A stretch of DNA of 38,736 bases from assembly GCA_005893225.1 (NCBI GenBank), contig VBOT01000002.1, forward strand, positions 3,720 through 42,455. Reading direction: 5' to 3'. The notes under the pieces were generated by a model. It saw nothing but the letters and a program-made list of their open reading frames with translations, did no database searches and was not told the DNA's origin. A program made the translations under genes and the position numbers. This stretch comes from Candidatus Eiseniibacteriota bacterium (lineage in GTDB: Bacteria > Eisenbacteria > RBG-16-71-46). Position 1 is the first letter of the stretch, and each line of letters begins with the position of its first letter. Shown piece after piece: positions 31,653 through 38,736 of this stretch.

Positions 31653-34600
31653 ATGACCCAACCGAATCGCAGTATCAGCAGAGGCAAGGTCTTTGCTCCC
31701 GTGGCCCTGGCGGGCCTTGTGCTTGCGGGCTCCGTTGCCCGCGTCGGCTCTGCCAACGCCAGCGCCGGCTACCGCGACTTCAACTTCGGCTCCACGGTGA
31801 GCAACACCCCCACGGGGGAGAAGCCGGAGAGCAAGCTGTGGTGGAACGACGGTTCGTGGTGGGGCTCTCTGTGGGACCCGGGAACCAACCGCCACACGAT
31901 CCAGCGATTCGATACCGCCACTCAGTCCTGGACCAGCACGGGGACGGCCATCGACCCGCGCAGCAGCTCGAGGGGGGATGCCCTGTGGGATGGAACCCAC
32001 CTCTACGTGGTCTCCCACATCTTCACGACGAGCGGCGGATCGACGACGTCCTCCAACGCGGGGCGTCTCTATCGCTACAGTTACAATCCAGGCTCCAGAA
32101 CCTACAGCCTCGACTCGGGCTTCCCCGTGAATGTCAACCTGTCGAAGTCGGAGACGCTGGTAATCGACAAGGACTCGACCGGGCGCCTCTGGGTGACGTG
32201 GACGGAGGGGGGGAAGGTCAAGGTCAACCGGACGGTTGGCAGCGACCTGGCCTGGGGGCAGCCCTACGACCTGCCGGTGCAAGGCAACAGTGTCACGAGC
32301 GACGACATCAGCAGCATCGCGACCTTCGGCAGTGGTCGAATCGGCCTCATGTGGTCCAACCAGAACGACAAGAAGATGTACTTCGCGGTCCATCTGGACG
32401 GCAACCCCGACACCCAGTGGGAGCCGCGGGAAGACGCGGTGGCAGACAAGTCGCTTGGGGCGGTGGCGGACGACCACATCAATCTCAAGATGTCCTGCGA
32501 TGGCTCCGGCGCCCTTTACACGGTCACCAAGACGAGTCTCGACAACTCATCGGACCCTCTGATCTTCGTGTCCAAGCGGGATGCCTCCGGCACCTGGTCG
32601 CGCCATGTCTTCGGCACCCACTCGGACAACCACACCCGCCCCATCCTCCTGATCGACGGGAATGCCGGGGTCGCCTACGTGTTCGCCATGAGCGACCACG
32701 GCGGCAGGCAGATCATTTACGTGAAGAGCGCCAGCCTGGCGGACCTCAATTTCCCGACGGGCCTCGGCACCCCCTTCATCGACAGCTCGAGCGACGGCAT
32801 GGTCAACAATCCGACCTCGACCAAGCAATGCTTGAGCGGCACGACCGGGCTCCTGGTGCTGGCGAGCGACCAGAACACCCACTACTACCTCCACAACTAC
32901 CTGAGTCTCGGCCCGGCCGCTCCATTCATCGCCTCGTTCTCACCATCCAGTGGCATCGTGGGCTCGGAAATAACCCTGACCGGCAGCCACTTCACCGGAG
33001 CCACCGCCGTCGCCTTCAACGGCACGGCGGCCAGCACGTTCACGATCGATTCGGACACCCAGATCCAGGCGACCGTCCCGTCCGGAGCGGCCACCGGCCC
33101 GATCAGCGTCAGCGGGCCCGGAGGCAACGGGTTGAGCGCCGCGAGCTTCGTGGTGATCACGGCCCCGGCCATCGCGTCCTTCGGACCCTCGAGCGGCGCG
33201 ACGGGTACGCAGGTCACGATCTCGGGAACGGGATTCGCCGGCACCACGTCGGTGACCTTCGGAGGAGTGTCGTCTCAATACACCGTCGACAGCAATGCTC
33301 AGATCCGTGCCACGGTCCCCTCCGGAGCGGTCACGGGAAGGATCGAGGTCACCAACCCTGCGGGAGCGATTCAAAGCGCCCAGGACTTCACGGTCACGCC
33401 GCCGCCCCCGGTGGTCGATTCCTTCCAGCCTTCCAGCGGGGTCGCGAGCACCGAGGTCACCCTCACCGGCAGCTACTTGACGGGGGCCAACGCCGTTGCC
33501 TTCAACGGCACGCCGGCCGCCACCTTCACGGTTGATTCCGACAATCAGCTCCGCGCGGTCGTCCCCTCGGGCGCCACCACCGGCTCGATCCGCGTCACGA
33601 CCCCCTACGGCACGGCATCGAGCGCGACGAGCTTCACGGTCTTCACGCCGCCCTCCATCGCTTCCTTCACTCCATCGAACGGGCTCGCCGGCACGCAGGT
33701 CACCCTCTCGGGCAGCGGATTCATCGGGACCAGCGACGTCACGTTCGGGGGCGTCTCATCCCAGTACACGGTCGACAACGATTCCCGGATCCGCGCGACG
33801 GTGCCCCCGGGTGCTGCAACCGGACGCATCGTGGTCACGAACCCGGCGGGGATCGCGCAGAGCGCCCAGGACTTCGTGGTGCCCTTGTCGCTCACGTTCG
33901 CGGCGGCGGCGGATGCCTACGTGAGCTCGAGCAAGACCAACAACAACTTCGGAACGGCAACGCATCTCCGCGCCCGCCAGAGCGGCACGAGCTACAAGAG
34001 CTACCTCCGGTTCGTGGTGAGCGGCATCAGCGGGACGGTGCTGAGCGCCAAGCTGCGGCTCTACGCCGCGGACGGCAGCTCGGACGCCGGTTCGTTCTAC
34101 GCCGTGTCGAACAACTACCTGGGCACCCCCAATCCCTGGACCGAGACCGGAATCACCTGGAACAACGGCCCGAGCCTGAGCGGCACGCCGCTCGCCACCG
34201 CCGGATCGGTCGCCGTGGGGACGTGGGCGGAGTTGGACGTGACCACGTCCATCGCGGGCGACGGCACCTATTGCTACGGCGTGCTCAACCACTCGAGCGA
34301 TCAGGTGACGTACAACTCGAAGGAGGCGTCGTCGAACCCGCCGCAGCTCGTCCTTCTCGTCCAGCAAGGCTCGTCCTCGCAGAACACGCCGCCGGTGGCC
34401 AATGCCGACAGCTACTCCACCGACGAGGACGTTGCCCTCACCGTGCCGGCCCCGGGAGTGCTGGGGAACGACAATGATCCCGACGGCGATCCCCTCGGCG
34501 TGAGCGGCTCCAGCCTGCCCGCGCACGGAACGCTCGGCATGGCCGCGAACGGCGGCTTCACCTATACGCCTCAGGCCAACTACAACGGCTCGGACTCCTT

Positions 34601-35960
34601 CACCTACGCCATCGGTGACGGCCGCGGCAGCACGGCCACGGCCACCGTGAGCCTCACCATCAACCCGGTCAACGATCCGCCGGTGGCCCATCCCGACTCG
34701 TGGTCCGCCACCGCCGGTCAGACCCTCACCGTCGCCGCCCCGGGCGTGCTGGCCAACGACGTGGACGTGGACGGCGACCCGATGAGCGCGGTGCTCGTGA
34801 CCGACGTCTCGCACGGCACGCTGGCGCTCAATGCCAACGGGTCGTTCACCTACACGCCCGCCGCGGGGTTCACCGGCACCGACAGCTTCACCTGCGGGAC
34901 CACGGACGGTCTCGCGGTGAGCGCCGTCGCCAGCGTCGCGCTCCCCGTGGGCGGGGGCGCGGGCGGCGGTCCGGTGGTCTTCGAGGAGGTGCAGAGCGGC
35001 GGCTCGACCGGAGTGGCGACCGTCTCGACATCGAACTCCCTGGCGGCGGTGTCGGGCGAGCTCTACCTCGCCGCCGTTGCGTGCAAGTCCTCGACCGCCG
35101 TCACGGCGGTGAGCGGTCTCGGACTCACCTGGACCCGGGTCCGCAGCCAGTGCGGCGGGCGCGCGCAGACCAGCGTCGAGGTCTGGGTCGGCAGCGGCAC
35201 ACCGACCGCCGGGACCGTGACCGCGACCCTGCAGAAGGCGGCCACGAACGCCGTGATCATGGTCGCGCGCTACTCCGGCGCCGATCCCACGAGCCCGCTG
35301 GGGAACAGCCTGTCCGGGAACCCCCTGGGACTCAGCGGCCCTTGCAGTGGCGGAGTGGACAACACCACCTTCGCCTTCAACCTGCCGACCGCATCGGGCA
35401 GCCTGGTATTCGGCGCGGTGGCCTCGCGCAGCCACCCGCTCACCCCGGGAGCGGGCTACGTCAAGCGCGGCCAGGTCTTCCAGGGGGTCGACTCCGGCAC
35501 CATGGCATCGGTGTCGGTCGTGGATAAGGCGGCCTTGGGCGACACGACGCTCTTCGACGGTACCTTCGACTCCACCACCGACTGGGCCGTGGCGGCGGTC
35601 GAGATCCGCCGTGCCTCCCTCGCCGCCCAGTCGGTCACGAGCGACGCGACAGCCTCCAGCACCGGCATGCCGGACGATCTGCTTCCCTTGAGCTTCCGCA
35701 TCTTCCCTAATCCGTTCGGCGGGGCCGGCACGTGGATCGAGTACGCCCTGCCCTCCGACCAGTGGGTCGAAGCCTCGGTCTTCAACGTGCAGGGTCGGCG
35801 GGTGCGCACCCTCGCGTCGGGGCACCAGGCGGCAGGGAAGCAGCGGCTCTACTGGGACGGCAGAAATGACCGCGGAACGGATTCGGGGCCAGGAGTCTAT
35901 TTCCTCCGCACCCGGGTAGGGAGCGCGCTGCGCACCTACAGGGTCGTGATGCGGAGGTAG
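31653..35960 (+). CDS. Giant secreted multidomain protein with TIG repeats, DNRLRE/CBM96, cadherin-like and C-terminal FlgD-like sorting domain
   Basis: The 1435-residue protein has a signal peptide (APVALAGLVLAGSVARVGSANASA). A propeller-like region (about 35-420) with repeated SRDG/Asp-box-like turns comes next. Four IPT/TIG domains (about 424-745) start with PSIASF/PSSG motifs. A DNRLRE/CBM96-type domain (about 747-905) contains AAADAYVSSSKTNNNFG, YLRF, WTETGITWNN and TYNSKEA. Two cadherin/VCBS-type domains follow (about 911-1105; NDNDPDGDPL, DVDVDGDPM and GSFTYTP). A further beta domain spans about 1110-1320. The C-terminal ~85 residues are FlgD-Ig/type-IX-sorting-like (FRIFPNPFGGAGTWIEYALP, then VYFLRTRVG). 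It is probably a cell-surface adhesin or polysaccharide-binding protein; no catalytic site was recognised. It follows the phosphoesterases on the same strand. Confidence 0.85.
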   Translation: MTQPNRSISRGKVFAPVALAGLVLAGSVARVGSANASAGYRDFNFGSTVSNTPTGEKPESKLWWNDGSWWGSLWDPGTNRHTIQRFDTATQSWTSTGTAIDPRSSSRGDALWDGTHLYVVSHIFTTSGGSTTSSNAGRLYRYSYNPGSRTYSLDSGFPVNVNLSKSETLVIDKDSTGRLWVTWTEGGKVKVNRTVGSDLAWGQPYDLPVQGNSVTSDDISSIATFGSGRIGLMWSNQNDKKMYFAVHLDGNPDTQWEPREDAVADKSLGAVADDHINLKMSCDGSGALYTVTKTSLDNSSDPLIFVSKRDASGTWSRHVFGTHSDNHTRPILLIDGNAGVAYVFAMSDHGGRQIIYVKSASLADLNFPTGLGTPFIDSSSDGMVNNPTSTKQCLSGTTGLLVLASDQNTHYYLHNYLSLGPAAPFIASFSPSSGIVGSEITLTGSHFTGATAVAFNGTAASTFTIDSDTQIQATVPSGAATGPISVSGPGGNGLSAASFVVITAPAIASFGPSSGATGTQVTISGTGFAGTTSVTFGGVSSQYTVDSNAQIRATVPSGAVTGRIEVTNPAGAIQSAQDFTVTPPPPVVDSFQPSSGVASTEVTLTGSYLTGANAVAFNGTPAATFTVDSDNQLRAVVPSGATTGSIRVTTPYGTASSATSFTVFTPPSIASFTPSNGLAGTQVTLSGSGFIGTSDVTFGGVSSQYTVDNDSRIRATVPPGAATGRIVVTNPAGIAQSAQDFVVPLSLTFAAAADAYVSSSKTNNNFGTATHLRARQSGTSYKSYLRFVVSGISGTVLSAKLRLYAADGSSDAGSFYAVSNNYLGTPNPWTETGITWNNGPSLSGTPLATAGSVAVGTWAELDVTTSIAGDGTYCYGVLNHSSDQVTYNSKEASSNPPQLVLLVQQGSSSQNTPPVANADSYSTDEDVALTVPAPGVLGNDNDPDGDPLGVSGSSLPAHGTLGMAANGGFTYTPQANYNGSDSFTYAIGDGRGSTATATVSLTINPVNDPPVAHPDSWSATAGQTLTVAAPGVLANDVDVDGDPMSAVLVTDVSHGTLALNANGSFTYTPAAGFTGTDSFTCGTTDGLAVSAVASVALPVGGGAGGGPVVFEEVQSGGSTGVATVSTSNSLAAVSGELYLAAVACKSSTAVTAVSGLGLTWTRVRSQCGGRAQTSVEVWVGSGTPTAGTVTATLQKAATNAVIMVARYSGADPTSPLGNSLSGNPLGLSGPCSGGVDNTTFAFNLPTASGSLVFGAVASRSHPLTPGAGYVKRGQVFQGVDSGTMASVSVVDKAALGDTTLFDGTFDSTTDWAVAAVEIRRASLAAQSVTSDATASSTGMPDDLLPLSFRIFPNPFGGAGTWIEYALPSDQWVEASVFNVQGRRVRTLASGHQAAGKQRLYWDGRNDRGTDSGPGVYFLRTRVGSALRTYRVVMRR
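32920..33885 (+). repeat. ABAB tandem duplication of TIG domains
   Basis: Four TIG domains (about 80 codons each) alternate in type. Domains 1 and 3 share AVAFNGT and a SAxSFVV/SATSFTV end. Domains 2 and 4 share VTFGGVSSQYTVD and NPAGxxQSAQDF. The arrangement indicates that a two-domain unit of about 480 bp was duplicated once. Confidence 0.65.
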
Positions 35961-36000
35961 CGCCCGCCGAGGAGGGCCGGAGGGCGCCAGCATCTCCTCG
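35960..36000. terminator. Possible terminator between convergent genes
   Basis: The 43-nt gap between the giant secreted protein (plus) and the DUF899 gene (minus) holds two overlapping inverted repeats: GCGCCC/GGGCGC (35960-35965, 35982-35987) and CGAGGAG/CTCCTCG (35968-35974, 35994-36000). No U-tract is present, so assignment is weak. Confidence 0.3.
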
Positions 36001-36003
36001 AAG

Positions 36004-36693
36004 CTACTTCTGCACCATCTCGTACGACAGCCGGGGATAGAAGTCCACGCCCCGGCCCTCGGGAGTGAGGTCCAGCACGTTCCAGAGCGGCCAGATCAGG
36101 TCCACGTGCCGCGCGTCCTGGCCCCCCTCGGCCGGGGCGTAGAACAGCTCCGAGTTCCAGAAGTGGTGGACCTGGCCGTCCCGTTTCACGAACACGTTCA
36201 TGGCCGGAATCTGGGCACCATCGGCCTTCTCGCCGTGATAGTCGCGGTTGTACGGGTTTCCGGCCGAGGACAGGAGCCGGAGCCTGCGCCAGCCCCTTTC
36301 CCGGGCGAACTCGCGAATCCGCGCGATCGACGACTTCGCCACGACGGCGACGTTAACGCGCTGGGACACGTGGGGTGCGGCGCCGTCGAGTGAATCGAGG
36401 ATCGACGTGCATAAGGGGCAGGCGCGCTTCATCTCGGGTCCGTACATGAAGCTGTACACGACCAGCGTGTCCTTGCCCGGCTCGAACAGCTCCGAGAGCT
36501 TCACCGGGCGTGCCTTCCCCTCCTCTCCCTCGTCGAAGACGTAGTCCTGGGGCACGGCTCCTCCGAGCGGGAGTTTGCGGCGCAGAGCCGCCACGCGCTC
36601 GACCTCCTGCCGCAGGTCCTTCTCGGCCTCGAGTAACTCGTTCCTCGCCTTGCGGTACTGCGGGGTCTCGTTGGGAAAACGAATCGTGTGCAT
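36004..36693 (-). CDS. DUF899 thioredoxin-like protein
   Basis: The 229-residue protein starts at ATG 36693, behind AGGAGGCAGCC. The N-terminal coiled coil (YRKARNELLEAEKDLRQEVERVAALRRKLPLGG) is followed by DYVFDEG and a thioredoxin-like fold with KRACPLCTSILDSLDGA, whose CxxC is redox-capable, and VAVVAKSSIARIREFARERGWRRLRLLSS. DUF899 proteins are thought to be thiol-disulfide oxidoreductases of unknown substrate. The gene is divergent from the outer-membrane gene at 36892, across a 198-nt spacer containing a perfect inverted repeat (36764-36779). The long frame extending to 37476 is read-through into antisense sequence. Confidence 0.9.
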   Translation of the reverse strand: MHTIRFPNETPQYRKARNELLEAEKDLRQEVERVAALRRKLPLGGAVPQDYVFDEGEEGKARPVKLSELFEPGKDTLVVYSFMYGPEMKRACPLCTSILDSLDGAAPHVSQRVNVAVVAKSSIARIREFARERGWRRLRLLSSAGNPYNRDYHGEKADGAQIPAMNVFVKRDGQVHHFWNSELFYAPAEGGQDARHVDLIWPLWNVLDLTPEGRGVDFYPRLSYEMVQK

Positions 36694-36763
36694 GGCTGCC
36701 TCCTGTGGGGCAGTCAAGCTGGCATCGACCGATCCTCCGGTCAAGCGCCGCCGGGGCCGGCCC

Positions 36764-36779
36764 GGGTCATTCATGACCC
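36764..36779. promoter_or_regulatory. 16-nt inverted repeat, candidate operator of divergent genes
   Basis: GGGTCATTCATGACCC has 7-bp perfect arms (GGGTCAT/ATGACCC) around TC. It lies in the divergent spacer, 71 nt from the DUF899 start and 113 nt from the outer-membrane gene start. The symmetry suits a dimeric regulator (MarR-, TetR- or ArsR-like), but no regulator gene is adjacent. Confidence 0.5.
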
Positions 36780-36891
36780 CGCGTCGCGTCCTTGCAGCAA
36801 CGGGCTCATGAGTGATCCGGGCCAGGCCGATAACAGCCGGGAGTCCTGGGCATGGCAACAGGGCCAGGCCCAGCCTTGGGAGGGAGTCTTC

Positions 36892-37482
36892 ATGCGAGTC
36901 AGGCATTTGTTCACCGCCGTGATGACCGTGTTGGCCGTCAGTCCGGCGTATGCTCTGGGCAGCCACCAGATTGGCGTCCAGGCAGGCTTGAGCGTCCCCA
37001 CGGGCGACTTCAGCGACGCCGCCAACGCGGGCTACAACGTCGGCGCCGAGTATCGGTACGTGCTGGATCGGTTCGGTGTAGGCGCCGAGGCCAAGTACAA
37101 CGCCTGGAACGGATCCAACGACTTGAATGCGGCCGCCGAGTCCCTGTACGGCTCGGGCTCGAAGTACAGCTTCAGCGCGTGGCAGACCGACGTGTTCGGC
37201 ATCGTGAGCATGCCCATGGCGGGCGTGCCGAAAGTGCTGCCGTACTTGAGGGCAGGCCTCGGCGTTTACGGCCCCGGAACCAAGCTCGAGATCCCCGGGA
37301 CCAGCACGACCGAGAGCAACAGCGAATTCGGGATGCTGTTCGGGGCCGGATTCGACTTCAGCATGTCCTCCAGCATGAAGCTCGGAGTGGGAGCCACGTA
37401 CCACCGTGTCAAGGACTCGGAGGCGGACTTCTTCAGCACCGAGGTGCGGATGCTGTTCCCGATCAAGGCGGGGCACGACTAG
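36892..37482 (+). CDS. Small outer-membrane beta-barrel protein
   Basis: The 196-residue protein starts at ATG 36892, with GGGAGGGAG just upstream. A signal peptide (MRVRHLFTAVMTVLAVSPAYA) is followed by alternating amphipathic strands typical of an eight-stranded barrel (IGVQAGLSVPTGDFSDAANAGYNVGAEYRYVL, then VLPYLRAGLGVY, EFGMLFGAGFDFSM, LGVGATYHRV). The last strand ends in FPIKAGHD, not a terminal Phe, so the insertion signal is weak. It resembles OmpW/OmpA-like porin-fold proteins of unknown cargo. No peptidoglycan-binding domain is present. Confidence 0.8.
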   Translation: MRVRHLFTAVMTVLAVSPAYALGSHQIGVQAGLSVPTGDFSDAANAGYNVGAEYRYVLDRFGVGAEAKYNAWNGSNDLNAAAESLYGSGSKYSFSAWQTDVFGIVSMPMAGVPKVLPYLRAGLGVYGPGTKLEIPGTSTTESNSEFGMLFGAGFDFSMSSSMKLGVGATYHRVKDSEADFFSTEVRMLFPIKAGHD

Positions 37483-37513
37483 AGGTCGCTGGCGAATTCC
37501 GCTGGAAGCGGCA

Positions 37514-37566
37514 GGCCGCGCCGCCCGCGGCCATGAGGGGCGTCTGGCAGCATGGGGCCAGGCGCC
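37514..37566. terminator. Double hairpin between convergent genes
   Basis: GGCCGCG, loop CCGCC, CGCGGCC (37514-37532) is followed by GGCGTCTGGC, an 8-nt loop, GCCAGGCGCC (37539-37566; one G-U pair). The second hairpin is followed only by TTCC. They lie just after the outer-membrane gene and before the convergent phosphatase gene end. Confidence 0.45.
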
Positions 37567-37653
37567 TTCCGCTGAGGCACAGACCTCGTGCCGCGGATGA
37601 GCCCGTCCGCGCTTCCCGAACGCAAACGCAGGACTCGGCTCAATCCGGGCCGG

Positions 37654-38346
37654 TCACGCACCGTCAGGCTCGAGAGTCGGAGCGGGAGGATCCCACCATT
37701 TGGAGAGGTTGCTCTCGGGGCGTCGCGGCTGGCCGCGGTAGTGCGAAACATCGTTGAAGAGCATGAGTCGCGCGCGGACGGGGTCCTTGAAGTCGACGAC
37801 ATTCAGGCATGCCGGCGACTGATCGAGTCGATCGCGATAGCCGCGGGGATCAAAGCCCAACAGGCTCGATAGAACCAGTCTGAGCGTGGCCTTGTGTGAG
37901 ACCACGAGTACGTTCTCGCCCGGGTGGGTGCTCACGATCTCGCGAATGACGGGCAACGCCCTCGCGAGGACGCCAAGGCCCGATTCCCCTCCGGGAGGGG
38001 CAAAGGTGAAGGGGTCGTCTTCCCACATCTGGTACTCGTCACCGAATTGTGCTTCAACCTCCGCGCGGGTGAGTCCTTCCCAGTGGCCGTGGCCAATCTC
38101 CTGCAAACCGTCACGGCTCACCGGCGCGAGGCCGTGCGGCGCGCAGAGGATTCCGACGGTCTCCACCGCACGACCGAGAGGGCTGGTGTACGCCACCGTG
38201 ATCCGCTCCCCGGCAAGTCGCGCCGCCAGACGATGGACCTGCCAGCGGCCCTCATCCGAGAGGTCCACCCCGACGCTGCCCGAGAAACGATCTTCCGCCG
38301 TCCGCGACGTTGCGCCGTGGCGTACGAGATAGAGGCGTGTCGTCAT
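37654..38346 (-). CDS. Histidine phosphatase family protein (phosphoglycerate mutase-like)
   Basis: The 230-residue protein starts at ATG 38346; the frame is open 22 codons further upstream but without similarity. LYLVRHGATSR contains the phospho-accepting His (RHG). YTSPLGRAVETV and GHWEGLT follow. VVSHKATLRLVLSSLLG has the second catalytic His. Such enzymes dephosphorylate sugar phosphates, cobalamin precursors (CobC) or other small molecules; the target is not predictable here. An AGGAAG ribosome site lies about 9 nt upstream. Confidence 0.9.
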   Translation of the reverse strand: MTTRLYLVRHGATSRTAEDRFSGSVGVDLSDEGRWQVHRLAARLAGERITVAYTSPLGRAVETVGILCAPHGLAPVSRDGLQEIGHGHWEGLTRAEVEAQFGDEYQMWEDDPFTFAPPGGESGLGVLARALPVIREIVSTHPGENVLVVSHKATLRLVLSSLLGFDPRGYRDRLDQSPACLNVVDFKDPVRARLMLFNDVSHYRGQPRRPESNLSKWWDPPAPTLEPDGA

Positions 38347-38618
38347 CACGAGGACTTCCTGGGGGTGGGGATGGATCGCGATGGATCCCGAGGTTCCAAC
38401 CAAAGCTACCACTCGCGCGAAGACTTAGCGCGATGTCGAGGAGTTGACGTGGGGGGGGGCCCGGATCGTCTACTCCGTTGACGACGGCGACGCCAGCATC
38501 ACGGTCGTCAAGGTGGGTCACCGGAGGGATGTCTATCGGTGATTTGATCAGTTCCGTGGGTGACCGAACCGCGGCAAACTCGTGAAGGCGCCTGGGCGGC
38601 GGCGGTTGGCAGCGGGAC

Positions 38619-38736
38619 TCAGAACCCCACGCCGATTCCCACGTTGACTTGCGGCTCCTGGTTCCGGTACCGGCGGCCGCGCGGGTCGTTGAGGACGTCG
38701 GCGAGGATCTCCACCACCAGGGAAGTGTTAGGGCCC
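38619..38736 (-). CDS. C-terminal fragment of an outer-membrane beta-barrel protein (3' end only)
   Basis: The last 38 codons of a minus-strand gene enter from the right edge. The sequence ends QVNVGIGVGF and then a stop, the alternating pattern with terminal Phe that the BAM machinery recognises. Only the end is in the window, so the family is unknown. The 270-nt gap to the phosphatase gene (38347-38618) holds no recognisable gene, only a G9 run at 38451-38459. Confidence 0.55.
   Translation of the reverse strand, partial: GPNTSLVVEILADVLNDPRGRRYRNQEPQVNVGIGVGF

Noticed and set aside
33756-35993. 745-codon minus-strand frame under the giant secreted protein
   Set aside because: It mirrors the repetitive Thr/Ser/Gly-rich plus strand; there is no start signal and no domain.
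38451-38459. G9 homopolymer
   Set aside because: It lies in a non-coding gap and may be an assembly or sequencing artefact. No phase-variable gene is linked to it.

Overview
This is a GC-rich (visibly about 65-70% G+C) bacterial chromosomal window with tightly packed genes. The gene set points to a Gram-negative, FCB-like lineage, plausibly Candidatus Eisenbacteria or a relative. It includes a DUF5916 outer-membrane protein, a GldG-type ABC system, a giant secreted IPT/TIG protein with a C-terminal FlgD-like/secretion-sorting domain, small outer-membrane barrels, and a UbiA-UbiX-UbiD cluster of the kind used for menaquinone. The taxonomic call is inference from protein families only. No rRNA, tRNA, CRISPR array or prophage was seen. 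The only mobile-element trace is a decayed IS200-like transposase beside lexA.

Layout: 2-2012, the end of a double aspartyl-protease/PDZ protein and a DMT transporter. 2147-3332, a transposase relic and lexA, whose promoter contains a perfect palindromic operator. 3914-8310, a DMT transporter and a prenyltransferase/UbiX/UbiD quinone cluster. 8348-9199, a MOSC protein. 9280-12031, a three-gene translationally coupled operon (BtpA-like, PfkB kinase, PsuG) that looks like C-nucleoside (pseudouridine) catabolism. 12319-14979, a DUF5916 outer-membrane protein. 15186-17022 (minus), a truncated secreted protein and an NmrA-like oxidoreductase. 17088-21983 (minus), an ABC ATPase/permease/GldG/DUF4340 operon. 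22044-24335 (minus), a DPP4-type peptidase. 24383-26806, the most interesting locus, described below. 26803-28593 (minus), an OPT transporter. 28678-35960, a small lipoprotein, two tandem secreted phosphoesterases and a 1435-residue secreted multidomain protein. 36004-38736, a DUF899 protein, an outer-membrane barrel, a histidine phosphatase and the end of another barrel protein.

The main candidate for a new system is at 24383-26806. A sigma70-like promoter is placed so that transcription should start at or within a base or two of an ATG. That ATG opens a 29-codon ORF with seven Cys codons, three of them consecutive. It is followed by an intrinsic terminator with a U-tract, then by a GTG-started ATP-grasp ligase gene and an overlapping SfnG/SsuD-like flavin monooxygenase gene. 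By eye, the leader RNA can form a 1:2, 2:3, 3:4 set of mutually exclusive pairings like a classical amino-acid attenuator. I infer a cysteine-responsive, leaderless-ORF attenuator controlling a sulfur-scavenging or thiol-related operon. The pairing logic was drawn by hand and has not been computed or tested.

Other points worth checking are the lexA operator embedded between -35 and -10, a 31-residue Gly/Pro-rich insertion in PsuG, ABAB duplication of TIG domains, the tandem phosphoesterases with a structured AT-rich spacer, and a 16-bp inverted repeat between the divergent DUF899 and outer-membrane genes.
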